This document shows positions 9,121 to 17,452 of a DNA stretch of 64,000 nucleotides, piece after piece; position 1 is the first letter of the stretch, and each line of letters begins with the position of its first letter. The stretch spans positions 434,001 through 498,000 of the forward strand of contig NZ_JBGQOM010000001.1 of the NCBI RefSeq assembly GCF_052119645.1, given 5' to 3'. The translations under genes and the position numbers were made by a program. The DNA is from Paraglaciecola sp030730205 (GTDB taxonomy: Bacteria; Pseudomonadota; Gammaproteobacteria; Enterobacterales; Alteromonadaceae). Below the pieces are notes generated by a model. It had not been told where the DNA came from. It made no database searches and saw only the letters and a list, made by a program, of their open reading frames with translations.

Positions 9121-10107
9121 ATGAGAGCGCTTATGCAACGGTTTAATCGACAAGCACTAGGTTTTTTCCCCACGCCTTTTCATGCTTTACCCAATTTTAG
9201 CGCTGCGTTAGGCGCAGTTGACATTTACATTAAGCGTGACGATTTGACTGGACTTGCCATGGGCGGCAATAAAACCCGTAAGCTAGAATATTTACTAGCA
9301 GAGGCAGTCAGCCAAGGCTGCGACTGCATTATTACCGCTGGCGCAATACAGTCCAATCATTGTCGTCAAACAGCGGCCGCAGCAGCCTTACTTTCATTAC
9401 CCTGTCATTTATTGTTAGGTGGCCACAAACCTTCCAAGGTAAATGGCAACTTATTGCTGGATTATTTGCTAGGCAGTACCATTCATTGGCAAGGTGAAAA
9501 CCGAAAAGGAGAAGGCATCCCTGACCTCGTTGCACGCCTAAAACAGCAAGGCTTAACACCTTATGTGGTGCCTTATGGTGGCTCAAATAAAGTAGGCGCC
9601 CTGGGTTATGTTAACGCCATGCAAGAATTACAACAGCAGTTGGCAAACACCTCTATTAGCCACATCGTATTTGCCTCATCTTCTGGTGCAACCCACGCTG
9701 GCATGATGGTTGGCAAGAGCCTAGTGCAACAAGATTACCAAATCGTGGGAATTAATATAGACAAAGACGAAAATGCCAACAAACCTTTCAAACAAGTTAT
9801 TGTCGATATTGCGAATGAAACGGCACAGCAGCTCGATTTAGCCGAGCGATTTGACTTGCATGACCTCGACCTACGCGATGATTATATCGGTCAAGGTTAT
9901 GGCGTGGTAGGCAGCGCAGAACAAGAAGCCATTAGTCTACTAGCCCAAAGTGAGGGAATTTTACTTGATCCCGTATATACTGGCCGCGCTATGGCGGGTC
10001 TAATCCATCTTGTTCGGAGTGGCCAGATACCCGCATCAGCTAAGGTCCTCTTTTGGCATACTGGCGGTAACCCCGCCCTTTTTGCTTATGCTGACGCATT
10101 AACCTAG
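9121..10107 (+). CDS. D-cysteine desulfhydrase / ACC deaminase-like PLP enzyme
   Basis: Fold-type II PLP enzyme that most likely breaks D-cysteine into pyruvate, H2S and ammonia; a close alternative is 1-aminocyclopropane-1-carboxylate deaminase. The PLP lysine is K51 in MGGNKTRKLEYLL, followed by AGAIQSNHCRQTAAAA, which is the substrate-binding block of this family. The phosphate-binding region SSSGATHAGMM lies near residue 190. The start may instead be the ATG at 9133 (residue 5), which has GAGAG upstream and matches the usual N-terminus. It stands 19 bp after mscS in the same direction. Confidence 0.85.
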   Translation: MRALMQRFNRQALGFFPTPFHALPNFSAALGAVDIYIKRDDLTGLAMGGNKTRKLEYLLAEAVSQGCDCIITAGAIQSNHCRQTAAAAALLSLPCHLLLGGHKPSKVNGNLLLDYLLGSTIHWQGENRKGEGIPDLVARLKQQGLTPYVVPYGGSNKVGALGYVNAMQELQQQLANTSISHIVFASSSGATHAGMMVGKSLVQQDYQIVGINIDKDENANKPFKQVIVDIANETAQQLDLAERFDLHDLDLRDDYIGQGYGVVGSAEQEAISLLAQSEGILLDPVYTGRAMAGLIHLVRSGQIPASAKVLFWHTGGNPALFAYADALT

Positions 10108-10196
10108 GCGCGGCTTGTGCAATCTTCTCCTCTACACAGCGCTAAGAAATTTTGTGTTAGGCTAGGGCCATCTTATTGCGAAGTTGAAAGATAAAC

Positions 10197-11387
10197 ATGC
10201 GTTTGTATTGTCTCCCCTTACTCATCATATCAATGGTCACGGTGTTGTCGTCAACCCATACCTTTGCCGCTTCCAAGCAAACCATATCGATTGTTATCGG
10301 ACATGAAAACACCGCCCTACTCGACATATTGAACACCTTTACCCAACAAACAGGATACGAGATCAACACCCGTATTTTTGACAACGCGGACCTAAAGGCA
10401 CAGTTATTAAAGCATGCTAATACAGATTTACCTGATGTAGCCTTGATTCCAGGTGATTTTCTTGGTCTTCCTTATTTGCAACTAAGTGAAATTAAACCGA
10501 GTGTATTAAACAAAAATATTGGCGAGCGATTCAAAAAAAGCGCTATGGTAGATGGAAAGTATCTTGGTATCCCCATTATCGCAGGCAATCACCTCGTACT
10601 GTATTATAACAAAAGTATGGTCACATCCCCGGCCACTCATTGGCCCGAATTACGTTCGCAGCAGCAAGCCATAAAGCAAGGTAATAGCATTATAGCGTGG
10701 AGCTTTAACGAAATGTATTGGTTTATCCCCACTATTACTGCCATGCAAACACTGCCCTTAATTGGAGAACAGATTCAGCTCAACACCCCCGAAATGCAGA
10801 GGGCTATTCAATTTTATTGGAACTTGGCTGTTACAGGTGTCGTTGATGAACAATGTGACTATCAATGTGGTATCGACAAATTTGAGCGAGAGCAAAATGC
10901 CTATTTAATTTCCGGATTTTGGTCCTTTCGACAACTTAGCACGCGTCTTGGCAGTAAGTTGGGGATTGCACCGTTGCCAGCCATTAACGGCCAGCCTATG
11001 CGATCTTACTTCACCTCACATGTATTGGCTTTTCTAAACCATTCGTTAACAGGTAATAAGCGCGAAGCCCTATTGGCATTAGCAAATTTTATGCAAACAG
11101 AGGAAGTGCAACAAGCGTTGTGGCATCAGCTCAATGCTCTACCGGTCAATTCCTTGGTATTGAACAAGATTGAAATGCAAGCCAGTAGCAATGTTCAAGT
11201 TGTTATTGATTTGCTTAACCAATCAGAGCCAATGCCCAATAATTTTAAGATGGCCGTAGTATGGGAAGCGATATCCATCGGATTTAAACGGTATGCTGCG
11301 GGTGTTATTGATGCCAAACAAGCAACAGAGCTTATGCAGCATCTAGCCGAAGAGTCGACTCAAACGACGGCGAGTGATGCACGATGA
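10197..11387 (+). CDS. Periplasmic extracellular solute-binding protein (sensor-coupled)
   Basis: A 396-residue protein with a signal peptide (hydrophobic residues 4-20, likely cleavage after TFA near 24) and the two-lobed MalE-like extracellular solute-binding fold. Recognisable blocks are GHENTALLDILNTFTQQTGYEI, LPDVALIPGDF, YLGIPIIAGNHLVLYYNK and the late segment LLALANFMQTEEVQQALW. No permease or ATPase gene is adjacent. Instead its stop codon overlaps the start of a hybrid histidine kinase by 4 bases, so it probably presents a ligand to the kinase rather than feeding a transporter. The ligand is unknown; the fold suggests a sugar or polyol. Confidence 0.82.
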   Translation: MRLYCLPLLIISMVTVLSSTHTFAASKQTISIVIGHENTALLDILNTFTQQTGYEINTRIFDNADLKAQLLKHANTDLPDVALIPGDFLGLPYLQLSEIKPSVLNKNIGERFKKSAMVDGKYLGIPIIAGNHLVLYYNKSMVTSPATHWPELRSQQQAIKQGNSIIAWSFNEMYWFIPTITAMQTLPLIGEQIQLNTPEMQRAIQFYWNLAVTGVVDEQCDYQCGIDKFEREQNAYLISGFWSFRQLSTRLGSKLGIAPLPAINGQPMRSYFTSHVLAFLNHSLTGNKREALLALANFMQTEEVQQALWHQLNALPVNSLVLNKIEMQASSNVQVVIDLLNQSEPMPNNFKMAVVWEAISIGFKRYAAGVIDAKQATELMQHLAEESTQTTASDAR

Positions 11388-13612
11388 AACAGATTCCCTT
11401 CATCCATTTGTTATTTAGGCAAGTTGGCTTGTTTATTCTGATCCCTATTATTTTGGTGATCTCTTACTCTTTAATAATGGCTTACCGAGCTGAAACCACC
11501 TTGATGAAAAATGCGATTCAGTCAAGGGGTTATGCCGTCGCTTCAGACATCAACGGAAAGTTAACCCGCTATCAATACGCAACTATCGAGCTAAGCCAGA
11601 ATAAAGGGCTCGCTGAAGTAGCAAAAAATATTTTGTATTCGCAGTTTGTTGATAAAAGCTTACAACAATTTGTACAGCACTATGATGGTATAGAAAGTGC
11701 CTTCATTATGGATGAAAAAGGCTTTGTTGTATCAGGTTATCCCCTAGTAACACTGCGCGCTAAATCCCCCGAACTTCAGCAAATTGTGCAACGGAAATTG
11801 GCGAATACACACCATGCCTCTAACCTTCCTGAACTGCATTATTTTGATGGTGCAATGCTCAATCTGCAACAGACTTCCACCAGCCTTGATACTGGGCATC
11901 TTGTATTTATCACCCGCTTACAAAGAGAGACCGAATCCATTATTAACCCGATGGAAACCAACTCAATGCTATTTGTGGTGCTATCACAAGAACAGTTATT
12001 ACAGGTATCTTCGACAAAAAGTACGGATTTATCATCACAAGAATACAACGTACTGAGTAGTCGAGAACAGACTCTCTCAACCATTGATGTTGAAACAAAA
12101 ACCTATGCCAACAATCCGTTTTTACTCGAGCTACCTATTTGGATAAACGATCGACCAATGCCACTTAGTGTCATTAATTATCACCAAACGTCCAATTACT
12201 TCTTAGCCGTTTATCAGAATATCGCCGTCACATTGTTAGCGCTATTGATTATCTTTGTTGTGACTTATTATTTTTTACGGGTTTGGATGCAAAAACTTAA
12301 TACGCCTATTCGAGAAATGGTGCAACTTAGCCATCAAATCGCAAAAGGGAATTACAAGCTTCCTGCCGAACAGAATCCTTTTATAGAGTTTCACCAGATT
12401 CACGACGCATTAAAAAAAATGGCGCTGCAGATCAGTAATCAAATATTTGATTTGCAAGAAGCGCGGCTCAAAGCCGAAAGTTCAGACAAATTAAAATCGC
12501 AGTTTTTGGCCAACATGAGTCACGAAATACGCACACCTATGAACGGGGTCCTTGGCGTTTTGCAATTATTAGAGCAGCAAATAACTGATCCTCGACAAGC
12601 TAAAATGCTGGATACGGCAATTACGTCAGGTGGCAATTTAATGCGTATCCTCAACGATATTCTTGATTTATCAAAAATTGAAGCCGAGCAACTAGAAATC
12701 GAACACGTAGCATTCAATCCAAAACTATTAATAGAAGATGTGTGTGATTTAAGCCGCGCAAACTGTCAAGAAAAAGGCCTCGTGTTTAATGTGCGTATTG
12801 ACGAACAACTCAATATGCTGTGGTCGAGCGACAGCCTTAGAATAAGCCAAATCTTGTATAATTTGCTCTCTAACGCCGTTAAATTTACTGCCAAAGGATG
12901 CATTTCATTTGAGGCACACTATTGTCTTAAAGAAGGTCGTCATCTTCTGCAATGCAGTATCAGCGATCAAGGTATTGGCATTAGCCCATCGCAACTGAAA
13001 TTGTTGTTTACCCCGTTTAAACAGGCTGATGCTTCAACCACCAGAGAGTTTGGCGGAACAGGCTTAGGGCTCGTTATTTGTAAAAAACTTGTGGAGCTTA
13101 TGCACGGCGAATTTTCGGTGGTCAGTGAGCCTGGTGTTGGTTCATGTTTTACCTTTAATGTTGAGCTTCAACAGGTGGTCGTCACACACCCTGAACCAAG
13201 CGTTCAAATAAAAGATGAAAGGCCTCCTAACTTGCAAGACAAACGCATTTTGATCGCTGAAGACAATATGATTAACCAAGAAATAATCAAACTAATGCTA
13301 GAAGACACCCAAGCAAAGATTTGTTTGGTTAATAATGGAGAAGAAGCCCTAGAAGCTTACCAAACCTTCCTGCCCGACCTCATTTTGATGGATGTACAAA
13401 TGCCAATAATGGACGGCGTCACGGCAATACAACAACTAAGAGCACAAGGAATGGACCAGCCCATCGTGATGCTAACCGCAAATGTGAGTCAACGCGATGT
13501 GAGTCACTATCTTTCGATAGGCGCCGATCAAGTACTGGGTAAGCCCACTCAATTAGAAGAACTGTACACGGTACTGAGGCATTTCTTAACGCGCACCGAA
13601 ATAGTAAAATAA
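11384..13612 (+). CDS. Hybrid sensor histidine kinase with receiver domain
   Basis: A 742-residue inner-membrane kinase. Order: membrane segment 15-33, periplasmic sensor about 34-270, second membrane segment about 273-298, HAMP-like linker about 300-355, HisKA with phospho-His380 in FLANMSHEIRTPMNG, HATPase with N-box LLSNAVKF (N497), DQGIGIS (528-534) and GTGLGL (558-563), and a C-terminal receiver with acidic pocket E626/D627, phospho-acceptor D670 and K720. No Hpt domain or output regulator is encoded nearby, so its downstream partner lies elsewhere. Translational coupling to the solute-binding protein indicates the two work as one receptor. Confidence 0.9.
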   Translation: MKQIPFIHLLFRQVGLFILIPIILVISYSLIMAYRAETTLMKNAIQSRGYAVASDINGKLTRYQYATIELSQNKGLAEVAKNILYSQFVDKSLQQFVQHYDGIESAFIMDEKGFVVSGYPLVTLRAKSPELQQIVQRKLANTHHASNLPELHYFDGAMLNLQQTSTSLDTGHLVFITRLQRETESIINPMETNSMLFVVLSQEQLLQVSSTKSTDLSSQEYNVLSSREQTLSTIDVETKTYANNPFLLELPIWINDRPMPLSVINYHQTSNYFLAVYQNIAVTLLALLIIFVVTYYFLRVWMQKLNTPIREMVQLSHQIAKGNYKLPAEQNPFIEFHQIHDALKKMALQISNQIFDLQEARLKAESSDKLKSQFLANMSHEIRTPMNGVLGVLQLLEQQITDPRQAKMLDTAITSGGNLMRILNDILDLSKIEAEQLEIEHVAFNPKLLIEDVCDLSRANCQEKGLVFNVRIDEQLNMLWSSDSLRISQILYNLLSNAVKFTAKGCISFEAHYCLKEGRHLLQCSISDQGIGISPSQLKLLFTPFKQADASTTREFGGTGLGLVICKKLVELMHGEFSVVSEPGVGSCFTFNVELQQVVVTHPEPSVQIKDERPPNLQDKRILIAEDNMINQEIIKLMLEDTQAKICLVNNGEEALEAYQTFLPDLILMDVQMPIMDGVTAIQQLRAQGMDQPIVMLTANVSQRDVSHYLSIGADQVLGKPTQLEELYTVLRHFLTRTEIVK

Positions 13613-13733
13613 GCAAGTCGCGTGACGTCTATCGCCTATGTATCAGAAGCTTAGGTTCAATGCATGAATGTTAGCTTTGCTGGAGCGTAGATTTCCTTTT
13701 AAATGAATAAAGCTCGTGTCCCGAATCAAGCCC

Positions 13734-14213
13734 TTACTTAGCGAGTATGGCGGCTAAGTCCTGAGCAATATTGTTATCTGGTTTCTCAATAATACGGCCT
13801 AATTCTTTGTCCCCATCAAATAGGATAATGGTGGGAGTGAAGCGTAAATCCAAACGTCGATACAGACCGCTGGGCTCCTGTTTATTTTGATTAACGCTTA
13901 TAAGCTGCAGATTGTCTTGGCTTAGCCCGACAAGATCAAACAATTTAAGTAAGCGAGGTACTTCTCGCTCGCTGTCATGACACCAAGTACCAAACAACAC
14001 CACTACTTTTAAGCCGTTTAACTTCGCCGCTGCTGATAGCTCTGCAGCAGTGGGTTGGTAAGCGCGGTATTCAGCCTCAAAAGCGGGATAGGCAGACAAT
14101 AATTCGGCAGAACTTAGTTCACCCACTGCTATTTTTTCTTGAGCGACCTGGCCGTTCGTTGATTGGCAGCCCCAGATCAATACGAGCAATAGGCATAAAA
14201 ATACCACACGCAT
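13734..14213 (-). CDS. Thioredoxin-like lipoprotein with WCxDS motif
   Basis: A 159-residue protein from the ATG at 14213, chosen because AGAGGA lies 8 bases upstream; an upstream in-frame codon adds 7 unlikely residues. Residues 1-16 form a lipoprotein signal with lipobox LIWGC (C16). The thioredoxin fold carries WCHDSER (W77, C78, S81), so the second cysteine of the CxxC site is a serine. The cis-Pro region FTPTIILFDG is present. A monothiol site argues against a simple disulfide oxidase; isomerase, peroxidase-like or non-redox roles are possible. The gene is monocistronic, between a convergent kinase gene and a LysR gene. Confidence 0.75.
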   Translation of the reverse strand: MRVVFLCLLLVLIWGCQSTNGQVAQEKIAVGELSSAELLSAYPAFEAEYRAYQPTAAELSAAAKLNGLKVVVLFGTWCHDSEREVPRLLKLFDLVGLSQDNLQLISVNQNKQEPSGLYRRLDLRFTPTIILFDGDKELGRIIEKPDNNIAQDLAAILAK

Positions 14214-14265
14214 TAGGTATTCCTCTCTTAACAAGCGCTAAAATGCAGTAATGCCAGCATGAGTG

Positions 14266-15132
14266 CTAGTGATTTAGCGCAAGGACCTCTTCTTGTTTTG
14301 GAAGGTTCAATAAAAATTCAATGAACTCGGCCAAACCAACATGATTAACTTCTTTCAAAAAAGCAATTTGGAGTGAGCAATTAAACTCACCGCAATCGTC
14401 TAACTTAGTCAAAAGACCCTTGAGCACATACTCTTCGGCAATGGTAACTGGTAATAAGGCCATGCCCCCTTGAGTTAACAATAAATCCAAGGCGATTCGA
14501 ATGGAACTGGTATTAAATTTCGCCTCTTTGGCTTTAGGAAAAAGCTTTTCAACCTCTTCACGAGCCTTACCGTGCCAATCTAGACTAATATAACGTTTGG
14601 CCATAGACTCAAGGTCCTCTTCACCAAACTGCTTAACATAAAGAGCAAGCGGCACGTTTAATAAGGGTAACGTTTCGATCTGCTCAGACTTGAGGGGCTC
14701 ACTTACCACGGCTAAATCAATCGTGCGGTTATGCAATTGGCGCAACAATAAATCATTGGTCATGATTTCAGCTCGCACGGTCAATGCCGGAAAGTATTCA
14801 CTGATGCAGGTTAAGGCGTTGCTTAGGTACAACTCCCATGCATTAGGTGTGCCGGCTAATGCAATGTGTTGTACATTAAAATTATTGATAGCTTTAACAG
14901 CATCATTTAAGGTCGCGGCTAAATTTTCAGCAAAAGGCACTAACTTTTGGCCTGCTACCGTAAGTTGGATGCTATTACGATTGCGAATAAATAGAGGACT
15001 GTTGAAGTACTCTTCTAACTGCTTAATTCGAGCACTGACCGCGGAAGGAGTAAGATAAAGATTTTCTGCTGTCTTACCAAAATGGCGTGTTTTCACCACT
15101 TCAAGAAAGGTAACAAGGAAACGCACGTCCAT
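14266..15132 (-). CDS. LysR-family transcriptional regulator, HdfR-like
   Basis: From the ATG at 15132 the 289-residue protein starts MDVRFLVTFLEVVKTRHFG, matching the start of HdfR, the LysR-type regulator that represses flhDC in E. coli. The helix-turn-helix segment is FGKTAENLYLTPSAVSARIKQLE, followed by SPLFIRNRN and a substrate-binding domain ending with a weaker tail. In-frame upstream starts exist (ATG at 15168, TTG at 15192) but have no good ribosome binding site. Its targets here are unknown; flagellar control is only an analogy, since no flagellar genes are nearby. Confidence 0.8.
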   Translation of the reverse strand: MDVRFLVTFLEVVKTRHFGKTAENLYLTPSAVSARIKQLEEYFNSPLFIRNRNSIQLTVAGQKLVPFAENLAATLNDAVKAINNFNVQHIALAGTPNAWELYLSNALTCISEYFPALTVRAEIMTNDLLLRQLHNRTIDLAVVSEPLKSEQIETLPLLNVPLALYVKQFGEEDLESMAKRYISLDWHGKAREEVEKLFPKAKEAKFNTSSIRIALDLLLTQGGMALLPVTIAEEYVLKGLLTKLDDCGEFNCSLQIAFLKEVNHVGLAEFIEFLLNLPKQEEVLALNH

Positions 15133-15253
15133 AGATAAAGCTTGTTGCTGAGTTGATAAGTAATTCATACCTTGAATAGGCCTGAAATACAATACTTAAC
15201 ATGCTGAATTACTCTGCTCACGTTAAGTATTGTTCAGTATTTTAGAATCAGTC

Positions 15254-15475
15254 TTACAACTTCTTCACTGGAGCATAACCTTCTGACTCCAGTTCTTCGT
15301 TAACGCAGCTGAGTAGATAAGCAGCTAGTTTATCTGCCGCAATACCATCGTCTTCTGCCATTTCTGTACAGAACTGCTTTAACTCTTTCAACAAAGCTTC
15401 GTCGGCCGCTGGTTTTTCGTCGGCATACAAAGAAAAACTTAATAACCCTACAAACAATAATGCAACAGTTTTCAT
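15254..15475 (-). CDS. Small secreted protein of unknown function
   Basis: A 73-residue protein from the ATG at 15475, which has GGAGAAAGC immediately upstream; a longer frame exists but lacks such a site. Residues 1-18 form a typical signal peptide (MKTVALLFVGLLSFSLYA, cleavage before DEKP). The mature part of about 55 residues is acidic and helical, with two cysteines (in KQFCTEMAEDDG and YLLSCVNEEL) that could form one disulfide. I do not recognise a family. It stands alone between the LysR gene and another small minus-strand frame. Confidence 0.65.
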   Translation of the reverse strand: MKTVALLFVGLLSFSLYADEKPAADEALLKELKQFCTEMAEDDGIAADKLAAYLLSCVNEELESEGYAPVKKL

Positions 15476-15630
15476 GCTTTCTCCGCAATAAAAAAACACC
15501 AAATAAGCCAAAAATTTTGGCCATTTACACAAAAGGCGCATCAAACAGTTACCTGTTGATGCGCCTTATACCCGAGCACTCAAAACTCACCAAAACAATC
15601 AAATAGAAAAAACGGTGAAACGTTTAATTG

Positions 15631-15798
15631 CTACTCGGCTGTGAGGTGTTTATTTTTTGACTCAATATTCTTTTGTCTTTTTTCCCGCTGTTTTTTCTCA
15701 AGCTCTGCTCGAACTTTAGCGGATTTTTTATCTTTTGCTGAAGCATCAAAATCATCTTCATCAAATTCGTCTAAACTAACGCGATTATCTTTGCCCAT
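15631..15798 (-). CDS. Small charged protein (55 residues), unknown function
   Basis: The frame encodes MGKDNRVSLDEFDEDDFD followed by a strongly basic, lysine-rich helix ending HLTAE. The acidic start and basic coiled tail resemble small cytosolic conserved proteins of Pseudomonas/Alteromonas type, but I cannot name a family with confidence. Codon use is normal for the region and the frame is uninterrupted. The ribosome binding site is weak. It is below many gene-finder length limits. Confidence 0.55.
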   Translation of the reverse strand: MGKDNRVSLDEFDEDDFDASAKDKKSAKVRAELEKKQREKRQKNIESKNKHLTAE

Positions 15799-15993
15799 AA
15801 CATTTATCAAAGGTTGCTAACACCACTTGATTCTAAAACACTGTGCGTAAAAGCAAAGTGAAATAAATTGAACGTCATGATGAAAAAATTTTGTTCAACT
15901 ACCTGCATATTGCTACGCTTAATAAGAGTAGTATTCGCGCAAATTTCTGTTGTTCTATTTGCAGCCTCTAATCTGCATTAAAAAAGGTAAACC

Positions 15994-17451
15994 ATGTTTA
16001 AAACCTTAGTTGTTGTCGACCATCCACTCAACTTACCTGATAGCGAATTAACCATTGTTAATTTCGAGCAATATCTGGCTGAATATCCAAAAGCCGGCGA
16101 GCCTAAAATTCGTATTATTAACTTGTGCGATACGGAAAAATACTTAAGCCAAGGCTATTACTGCTCCTTGCTGGCCGAAGCTCGCCAACATAAAGTATTA
16201 CCCAGCGTAAATACCATTAATGACTTGTCGTTAATGCCGCCTAAAGATCAAGAATGGGTCGAAATTCCCTTAAGCAAAAGTCAAATACCTGCGGTGATCA
16301 GTGCTGACGAAAAAGAATTCTTGGTATTTTTCGGCTGGACAAAAAACGAATCGCTACGCAAGTTAGCTAAATTCGCTTTTGAAAAGTTTCCGGCGCCTAT
16401 TTTAAAGCTGTCTGTTGCTCGCGATGCGCATCAAACTCAACTTATTTGTAGTGCGATTGGCGTGAATGAAATTGCCCCTGAACTTTGGGACCAATTTACT
16501 GCCAGCTTAGAACATTTCACTTTAAAAGTGTGGCGTAACCCTCCAGGTCGGAAGCGCGCTCGCTGGGATATGGGCATATTAGTCAACCCTGATGAAAAAA
16601 CACCGCCAAGCGATGCCAAGGCAATTCAGTTGTTTATAAAAGCAGCCAATAAAGTGGGGATTAATGCCGAAGTATTTACTGCCGCACAAAGTGCTCAGTT
16701 ATACCAATATGACGCGTTATTTATTCGTGAGACAACCTCGATCAAGCACCATACCTATGAATTAGCCCGCAAAGGTGAAAAAGAGGGCATGGTGGTGATG
16801 GACGATCCTACGTCTATCTTACGTTGCTGCAATAAGGTGTTTTTGCACGATGCTTTTAGCTACCACAATATTTCTGCACCTAAAACGCACTTTGTGTCTA
16901 AATCTGACCCTGCGACCATTGACCGCTTGGAGACGGAGTTTAGTTACCCTATCGTGCTTAAGTTGCCAGAGAGTTCGTTTTCGCTAGGTGTTTTTAAAGC
17001 GAAGGACAGAAGCGAATTAACCAGCAAGTTAGAGATGATGCTTAAGCAATCGGCTTTAGTGCTAATTCAAGAGTACTTGTATACCGAATACGATTGGCGC
17101 ATTGGTGTACTAAACGGTCGTGCGATCTATGCTTGTCGTTATTTTATGGCGCGTAACCACTGGCAAATTTATAACCATGGCTCTAAGCGCAACAATGCCG
17201 GTAACTTTGAAACGATCCCAACCTTTGAAGTCCCTCGAGCAGTATTAGCCACTGCGATTAAGTCTTGTGAGATTGTTGGCAATGGCTTGTATGGTGTTGA
17301 CTTAAAACAAGTTAATGACAAAGTTTACGTTATCGAAGTCAATGACAACCCTAACCTAGACAGTAAAATTGAAGACAAGTATTTAGGTGACGAGCTATAT
17401 CGTGTCATCATGCAAGAGTTTGCAGATCGCCTTGAATACCGAGGCCGCTAG
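15994..17451 (+). CDS. RimK-like ATP-grasp ligase
   Basis: A 485-residue two-domain protein. The first about 200 residues form the RimK-like ATP-grasp N-terminal domain (start MFKTLVVVDHPLNLPDSE), and the rest an ATP-grasp ligase with VLKLPESSFSLGVFKA, VLIQEYLYTEYDWRIGVLNG and the metal-binding end YVIEVNDNPNLDSKIED. ATP-grasp RimK relatives join an amino acid to a carboxylate through an acyl-phosphate. The substrate here is unknown. The stop codon is 1 base before the start proposed for the GNAT/C39 gene, so the two are coupled and probably make or modify a peptide-like metabolite or protein tail. Confidence 0.88.
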   Translation: MFKTLVVVDHPLNLPDSELTIVNFEQYLAEYPKAGEPKIRIINLCDTEKYLSQGYYCSLLAEARQHKVLPSVNTINDLSLMPPKDQEWVEIPLSKSQIPAVISADEKEFLVFFGWTKNESLRKLAKFAFEKFPAPILKLSVARDAHQTQLICSAIGVNEIAPELWDQFTASLEHFTLKVWRNPPGRKRARWDMGILVNPDEKTPPSDAKAIQLFIKAANKVGINAEVFTAAQSAQLYQYDALFIRETTSIKHHTYELARKGEKEGMVVMDDPTSILRCCNKVFLHDAFSYHNISAPKTHFVSKSDPATIDRLETEFSYPIVLKLPESSFSLGVFKAKDRSELTSKLEMMLKQSALVLIQEYLYTEYDWRIGVLNGRAIYACRYFMARNHWQIYNHGSKRNNAGNFETIPTFEVPRAVLATAIKSCEIVGNGLYGVDLKQVNDKVYVIEVNDNPNLDSKIEDKYLGDELYRVIMQEFADRLEYRGR

Positions 17452-17452
17452 A

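Noticed and set aside
10197..11387. Component of an ABC sugar importer
   Set aside because: No permease or ATPase genes lie next to it, and it overlaps a kinase gene.
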